Shown here piece after piece: positions 28,676-33,640 of a stretch of DNA of 33,640 nt. Origin of the DNA: Planctomycetota bacterium (GTDB lineage Bacteria; Planctomycetota; J058). Position 1 is the stretch's first letter. The number at the start of each line of letters is the position of its first letter. Under the pieces are notes generated by a model, which saw only the letters and a program-made list of their open reading frames with translations, was not told the DNA's origin and searched no databases. Position numbers and translations under genes: made by a program. The stretch is from the NCBI GenBank assembly GCA_019636275.1, contig JAHBXY010000103.1, positions 1 to 33,640 of the forward strand, written 5' to 3'.

Positions 28676-31600
28676 GGCCGCGGCGACGCCCGGCGCCGCT
28701 CGAGCTCGTCCAGGAGCGCCTGGAAGCGCTCGTCGCCGCGCAGCGGCTGGAGCTCCCGGAAGCCGCGCAGGGCCTCGGGCGTGACGTCGGGCGGCAGCGG
28801 GCGGAGCGGGCGCCAGGCGCGGAACCAGCCGAGGAGCTCGGCGGCCGCGTCGCGCTGCCGATCGCGCGCGCGCGCGGCGACCACGCGCGGGCCGCGTCCT
28901 GCGCGCGGTCCTCGCCCAGGCCGTCGACGAGCGGCCGCGCCAGCCCGAGCGCCGCCCGCGTGTCGCCCGCGTCGGTTCCTCGGCCCGGGCCAGCTCCACG
29001 CGCAGGGTCGCCCTGGCCCCGGCGTGGCCCGGCCCGTCGGCATGTGGGGGCGCCGCGCCGCCCGTCCGCCGCAGCAGCGCCTCGCGCCCAGGTCCACGGC
29101 GCGCCGCAGGACGACTGCCTGCCCGATGCCACCCCGCGCGCCAGCGCCTCGCGCCCGCCCGCCAGGCGCTCGGCCTCGTCGAGCAGGTCCCAGGCCCGCT
29201 CGGCGCGACCGGCGCGCAGCTCGAGCGCCGCGGCGGTCAGCCGCGGCGCGGCCAGGTCGGGGACGAGCGCCAGCTCCTCGCGCACGAGCGCGAGCGCCCC
29301 CTCGAGGTCGGGGGCGGGGCCGGCCGAGAGGATCCCGGCCGCCCAGTCGCGCGCCTGCCCGTGGAAGGGGTCGCGCTCGAGCGTGCGGCGCAGGTAGGGC
29401 AGGGCGGCCGCCGGGTCGGCGTAGCCGCCCAGGAGCACGCGCGCGGAGTAGTAGAGCGGCCCCGGGTGCCAGGGCGAGAGCGCCGCGGCGGCGTCGTCGG
29501 CCAGGAGCGCGCCGCGGAGGTCGCGGTCGACGAGGAGGCCGTAGCCCTGGCTGTTGTAGTAGCTGACCTCGGCGTCGCCGCCGCGCAGCTCGCGGAAGAC
29601 GAACTTCTCGCGCACGCGCCCGAAGAGCGGCTGCGCGCGGGCGACGTCGCGCTCGGCCAGCGCGAGCGCCCCGCGCGCGAGCGTCAGGTCGAACCACTCG
29701 TCGTCCTGCGGCGCCGGCAGCCGGGCCCGCGCCTCGTCGAGCCGGCCGCGGGCCAGGGCCAGGCGCGCCGCGCAGGCGACGAGCTGGGGCGCCGGGGCGC
29801 CCGGCGGCCCGCGCACGAGCGGGTCGACGCGCCTGAGGGCGGCGGCGTCGCCGAGCGCCAGGGCGGCCACACCGGCGTAGAGCGGCGGCCGCGGGTCGGG
29901 GAGGTCGTGGCGGGCGGCCTCGAGCGCCAGGCCCAGGGCGGCGGCGGCGTCGCCCGAGACCAGCGCGTGGTGCGCGCGCTCGACCGCCACGCGCCCGACG
30001 AGGCCGTCGTCGCCGGCGGCCGCCGCCGCGCGCGCCGCGCGCTCGAGCGCCGCCGCCGCCTCCCCCCAGCGCAGGAGGCGCGTGCGGGCCACGCCCTGAT
30101 AAAGGAGCGCCTCGGCGCGCCCCGCGAGGTCCGGCGCGCGGGCCAGCCGCTCCTCGAAGTCCTGGTAGGCGCCCTGGGCGCCGGTCGAGGCCCACAGCGC
30201 GTCGACCCGCTGGCGGGCCTGCGCGTCGCCGGCGCGGCGCCAGGCCTGCACGCCGAGGAGGGCGCCCAGGACCACCGCCAGCCCGGTGGCCCCGAGGGCC
30301 AGCCGCGCCAGGACCCGCCGCCGCCACACGGCACGCCCGAGGCGCGTGAGGAGCGCCGGCCGGCGCGCCTCGACGGGGCGGTCGGCGAGGAAGCGCTCGA
30401 GGTCGAGCGCCAGCTCCTCGGCCGTCGCGTAGCGGTCCTCGGGGCGCTTGGAGAGCGCGCACTCGATGATTCGCCGCAGGTCGCGCGGGACCTCGCGCCC
30501 GACCACCTCGGGCGGCGGCGCGAACGGCGGCGGCGTGAGCGGCTGGTCGCTCGTCCCGCGCGGCAAGGGCAGCGTCTTCGGCAGGCTACCGTCGGCCTTC
30601 ACGCGCGCCTTGTCGACCTCCGTGCGGTCGTCGGTCGGCGCGGGCGCGGCGCCCCGCGCCCCGGCCGACGACGCCCCGGCCGACGACGACCCTGCCGACG
30701 AAGCCCCTGCCGACGAAGCCGACGAGTCGCGCGTGGGGATCACCGTGAGCCCCGGCTGGTCGGGCGCCGAGTAGCGCGTGCCCGTCCAGTCCGGGTCGTC
30801 CTTCATGATCCGCAGGTAGAGGTCCATGACCGTGCGCGAGCGGAAGGGGTAGCGGCCCGTCGCGCACACGAAGAGCATGACCCCGAGCGCCCACACGTCG
30901 GCGCGCCCGTCGACCTGCGCCGCGCCGCGGCGGATCTGCTCGGGCGCCATGAACAGCGGCGTCCCCAGCCGGTCGTGCGTGCGCGTGAGCTCGGCCGCCT
31001 CGTCGTCCTCGTCCTTGGCCAGGCCGAAGTCGGCCACGAGCGCGCGGCCCTCGGGGTCGATCAGGACGTTGGCCGGCTTGAGGTCGCGGTGCACGACGCC
31101 CCGCTCGTGGGCGTGGCCGACGGCGTGGCCCACCTCGACCATGAGCTCGAGCCGGCGGCGCAGGGGCAGCGGCTCCTCGCGCCGCTTGAGCGCGCGGTGC
31201 AGCGACTCGCCGCCCTGCACCAGGTCCATGGTCAGGTAGTAGAGCTCGCCGTCGCCGCCGAAGTCGTGCACGGCGATGATCCCCGCGTGGCGCAGCTTCT
31301 GCACGGCCGCCGCCTCGCGGCGGAAGCGCGCCACCTGGTGCTCGCGGTTGTCGTCGGTCGGCACGAGGACCTTGAGCGCCACGTCCTTGTTGAGGCCGAT
31401 GTGGCGCGCGCGGTAGACGACGCCCATGGCGCCGCGCCCGAGCTCCTCCTGCAGGAGGTACTTGTCGAACACGACCTCGCCCGCGGCCAGCCGCTTGGCC
31501 GCCGGGTTGCCGACGAGCCCGGGCGGCCCGCCGCGCCAGCGCGCCGTCACGCCCTCGGAGGCCTGCGTGGCGTCGGTGCCCTGGAACTCGCGCGCGGGCA

Positions 31601-32090
31601 CGGCGCGCGGGTCGGTCTGCGGGTCGACGCTGATCTCGTGGCCGCAGCGCGGGCAGGCGCCGGCGCGCGTCTCGGAGTCGGCCAGGATCACCGTCCGCGC
31701 GTCGCAGGCCTCGCAGATGTAGGTGTGGCGGCGGACCTCGTCCTGCGCCTCGGCGAGGCGCGCCTCGTCGAGCACGCCCGTGCGCACGAGGAGGCGCAGG
31801 AAGGCCACGCGCGGCTTGCCCGCCTTGGCGCGCGCCTTCTGCGTGCGCAGGGCCTCGACCGCCGGCGCCTTGGCCACGAACCCGCGCTTGACCAGGAGGC
31901 GCGCGACCTCGATGTCCGGGTGCCGCCGCGCCGAGCGGCCGCTCGAGCGGCTGGCGCGCGCGGGGCGCCCGCGCGAGTCGCGCAGCGTGGGCTCGTCGGG
32001 GGCGCCCTCGAGCGTCTCGGCGAGCGGCTCGCGCGCTGGTGGTTCGCGCGACGGATCGGGGCGACGGCCCTGGGGCTCGCGCGGGCTCAC
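28672..32090 (-). CDS. Membrane Ser/Thr kinase with N-terminal zinc ribbon and C-terminal TPRs; four apparent frameshifts near the 3' end
   Basis: Starts at GTG 32090, overlapping the upstream stop (GTGA). A helical N-terminal domain (55-122) has two VARLLVKRG/LRLLVRTGVL-type repeats, followed by a zinc ribbon (C126, C129, C146, C149). The kinase domain is complete: GRGAMGVV (218-225), K240, HRDLKPAN (334-341), DFG (354-356), APEQ (382-385). An unusual Ser/Ala/Pro-rich insert (about 435-530) sits inside the C-lobe before the last kinase helices. A membrane helix follows (LALGATGLAVVLGALLGV), then a long TPR-like Ala-rich region. Near the 3' end the protein-like sequence changes frame four times (about 29132, 29084, 28966, 28887). 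Each change fits one missing base, and adding four bases gives 1,140 residues ending LLDELERRRASPRP at 28672. These are probably sequencing errors; a decaying gene is the alternative. Confidence 0.82.
30658..30717 (-). repeat. Four tandem 15-base units coding Ser-Ser-Ala-Gly-(Ala/Ser)
   Basis: Four in-frame 15-base units (plus strand GCCCCGGCCGACGAC and variants) lie inside the kinase gene and a partial fifth follows. They code the SSAGA/SSAGS pentapeptide in the kinase-domain insert. Because the unit is a multiple of three, copy-number change would not break the frame. Confidence 0.85.
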
Positions 32091-33367
32091 CTCGGGGCGC
32101 CGCCGCCGCCCGGCCGCTCGCCCCCGAGCGGGGCGTCGGGGCCCGCGGGGAGGAGCGCGCGCTGGCGGCACCAGCGCACCCAGGGCCCGCGCTCGTCGCC
32201 GAGGCGCTGCCCGGTGAGCTTCTCCAGCGCGCCCGAGAGGAGCGGGTTGAAGTAATGGTCCTTGGCGGTCGGCTCGCGCATGCGCCAGGCGATCGCGCCC
32301 GCCTGCTCGGGGTCGCCCAGCTCCTGGAAGAAGAGGAGGCCGGCCACGAGCGCGGCGCCGTCGCTCTCGCGCTCGAGGGCGCGGAGCGCCGGCGGGATCC
32401 CGGCGCGCGCCTTGAGCAGCCCGAGCGTGCGCAGCGCCGCGGCGAGCGGGCCGCGGCGCTCGTTCTCGCGCGGGTCGTTGGCCGCGCCGAAGCGGATCGG
32501 CGTGGCGCGCGCGTCGAGGGCCAGCTCGGCCAGCCGCTCGCACGCGCGGCGCGCGCCGCGGTCGTCCTCGACGAAGTGGCGCTCGAGCGCCGGCCACAGC
32601 GCCTCGGCGGCCGCGCTCTGGACGACCTCCAGCGGGTCGCGCTCGAACAGGCCCAGGAGGCGCTCGACGGCCGCCCCGCCGCCGAGGTGGCCGAGCGCCT
32701 GCACCGCCGCGACGCGCACGCGGAAGCGGTGCGGCTCGGCGAACGCCGGGTGGTCGAGCGCCGCCTCGACCAGGGCGCGGTCGGCCTCCTGCCCGAAGAG
32801 CGCGAGCAGCTCGAGCGCCACGTAGGCCTCGGTCGCGTCGGGCTCCTTCGCCTGGAGGGCGGCGCGCGCCTCGGCCAGGAGCGCGTCGTCGGGCGCGCCC
32901 GAGACCAGCGCCACGATTAGCCGCTCCCAGCGCGCGGCGGGGACGCCGACGCGCACGAAGGTGTCGCTGAACGAGGCCACGACCTGGCCCTTGCTCTGGA
33001 CCGGGAAGCGGCCGAACGTGGGCGTGGGCACGCTGAGCACCGGGCCCGTCGGCGTGCCGCGCAGGAGCAGGTAGGCCCGGTCGCCCACGGCCACCGGGCG
33101 CTCGCCCGGGGCGGCGCCGGGCATCTCCAGGCCGACCACCGCCACCTCCCGGCCGTCGCGGGCGGGGCCCTTGAAGGTCCTGAGCACCTTGTAGGACGCG
33201 CCGCCGGCGCGGCCGACCGCGGCGCACTCGCCGAGGACGATCAGGTCCGCGTCGCGAACGGCCGCCTCGAGGGTGGGGTCCTCCCACGTCTCGCCGGAGA
33301 CCTGCGCGCGAGCGAGCGGCGCGAGCGCCAGGCAGACGAAGAAGGCGGCGGCGGCGGCGCGCGTCAT
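32087..33367 (-). CDS. Exported HEAT-repeat protein
   Basis: 426 residues from ATG at 33367, which overlaps the upstream stop as ATGA. Residues 1-21 are a signal peptide (MTRAAAAAFFVCLALAPLARA, cleavage before QVSGE). Residues about 30-140 form a beta-rich domain: DADLIVLGECAAVGRAGG, SYKVLRTFKGPARDGREVAV and VGDRAYLLLRGTPTGPVLSV. This is the pattern of exported proteins in which a small OB-like barrel carries the DxIVxGxV..........V...KG signature. From about 150 to 400 there are alpha-helical HEAT-like pairs (AEPHRFRVRVAAVQALGHLG, DPLEVVQSAAAEALWPALER). It is probably a periplasmic scaffold. The kinase that follows overlaps by four bases, and a signal-peptide protein encoded directly before a membrane kinase could be its partner (inference). 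Confidence 0.82.
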   Translation of the reverse strand: MTRAAAAAFFVCLALAPLARAQVSGETWEDPTLEAAVRDADLIVLGECAAVGRAGGASYKVLRTFKGPARDGREVAVVGLEMPGAAPGERPVAVGDRAYLLLRGTPTGPVLSVPTPTFGRFPVQSKGQVVASFSDTFVRVGVPAARWERLIVALVSGAPDDALLAEARAALQAKEPDATEAYVALELLALFGQEADRALVEAALDHPAFAEPHRFRVRVAAVQALGHLGGGAAVERLLGLFERDPLEVVQSAAAEALWPALERHFVEDDRGARRACERLAELALDARATPIRFGAANDPRENERRGPLAAALRTLGLLKARAGIPPALRALERESDGAALVAGLLFFQELGDPEQAGAIAWRMREPTAKDHYFNPLLSGALEKLTGQRLGDERGPWVRWCRQRALLPAGPDAPLGGERPGGGGAPR

Positions 33368-33640
33368 GAGGGCTCCAGGAGGGTGGCCAGGGCGGCGGCG
33401 ACGGCGCGCGCCTCGTCGCGGGTGAGGGCGGCGGCGCGGCCGTCGCGGCCGGCGGCGAGCGCCTGCCGGAGGGGAGCGGCGGCCGGGGCGTCGGACCAGA
33501 GCGCGGCGTAGCCGAGCGCGAAGCTCAGGCCGGGGTCACCCGGCTCGCGCAGGGCGGCGATCACGGCCTCCGGCGTGACGACGGCCAGGGCGCGGCGGCG
33601 CCAGACCTGCCCCAGCGGCGTCAGGCGCGGGCGCGCGCCC
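33364..33640 (-). CDS. C-terminal part of an uncharacterised protein, cut by the window edge
   Basis: The frame is open from the right edge to TGA at 33364-33366, 91 residues visible. They are helical and Ala-rich, ending RAVAAALATLLEPS. A GTG inside (33564) could give a 66-residue protein, but the frame stays open upstream and reads smoothly (LTPLGQVWRRRALAVVTPEA), so this is most likely the end of a longer protein. The pairs of Ala-rich helices (LSFALGYAALWSD, PLRQALAAG) resemble HEAT or TPR repeats. The stop overlaps the ATG of the exported HEAT protein (ATGA), so it belongs to the same transcript. Confidence 0.6.
   Translation of the reverse strand, partial: GARPRLTPLGQVWRRRALAVVTPEAVIAALREPGDPGLSFALGYAALWSDAPAAAPLRQALAAGRDGRAAALTRDEARAVAAALATLLEPS

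Noticed and set aside
30658..30717. Independent mobile or regulatory tandem repeat
   Set aside because: The units are in frame within the kinase gene and code a low-complexity loop, so a coding microsatellite explains them.

Overview
The window is about three-quarters G+C and is densely packed with genes on both strands. I count 26 protein-coding genes, two of them cut by the window edges. I see no tRNA, rRNA, CRISPR array, transposase or phage gene. The gene set points to a Gram-negative-type bacterium of the Planctomycetota, or less likely the Myxococcota. It includes two large membrane Ser/Thr kinases (one with zinc-ribbon and TPR parts, one with a kelch C-terminus), an exported prenyltransferase/squalene-oxidase-repeat protein, exported HEAT-repeat proteins, an FHA membrane protein, a lipoprotein beta-helix and an LptF/LptG-type permease. 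No single gene fixes the phylum.

Layout. 1-2479 (minus): a GT87-type glycosyltransferase followed by an LptF/G-family permease that runs off the left edge. 2606-3822: a single-domain response regulator, convergent with an unknown gene. 4079-7926 (plus): an MgtC/SapB protein with a long leader and a duplicated start region, then a structured spacer, a beta-helix lipoprotein and a small exported protein. 7930-11313 (minus): a set of three genes, an exported beta-rich protein, an exported beta-plus-HEAT protein and a four-helix membrane protein with a pseudopilin-like loop. 11595-15205 (plus): an M28 peptidase, a triple zinc-ribbon protein and a prenyltransferase-repeat protein. 15206-15626: a repeat- and hairpin-rich spacer. 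15627-20527 (plus): an exported protein ending in a NuiA-like domain, an FHA membrane protein, an unknown membrane-anchored protein, MiaE and a helical protein. 20547-22375 (minus): a histidine kinase with a degenerate ATP-binding region, overlapping a response regulator. 22919-27642 (plus): a CPA2 antiporter fused to Trk-type and two EIIA-like domains, then a kelch-tailed Ser/Thr kinase. 27643-27877: repeats. 27878-33640 (minus): a four-gene chain linked by 4-base stop/start overlaps (partial gene, exported HEAT protein, Ser/Thr kinase with TPRs, DUF523 protein).

The points most worth a second look are these. (1) A TAnnnT hexamer lies exactly six bases before the start codon at four genes, which suggests leaderless transcription. 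The same hexamer lies further upstream of several genes that do have ribosome-binding sites. (2) A dispersed repeat starts within a few bases of the stop codon of two unrelated genes. (3) The antiporter has an EIIA domain whose phosphorylatable His is replaced by Asn. (4) A secreted protein carries a NuiA-like C-terminus. (5) Four apparent one-base deletions cluster within about 255 bases near the end of the TPR kinase gene, which is more likely sequence error than biology.

All family assignments come from reading motifs by eye; no database search or structure prediction was run.
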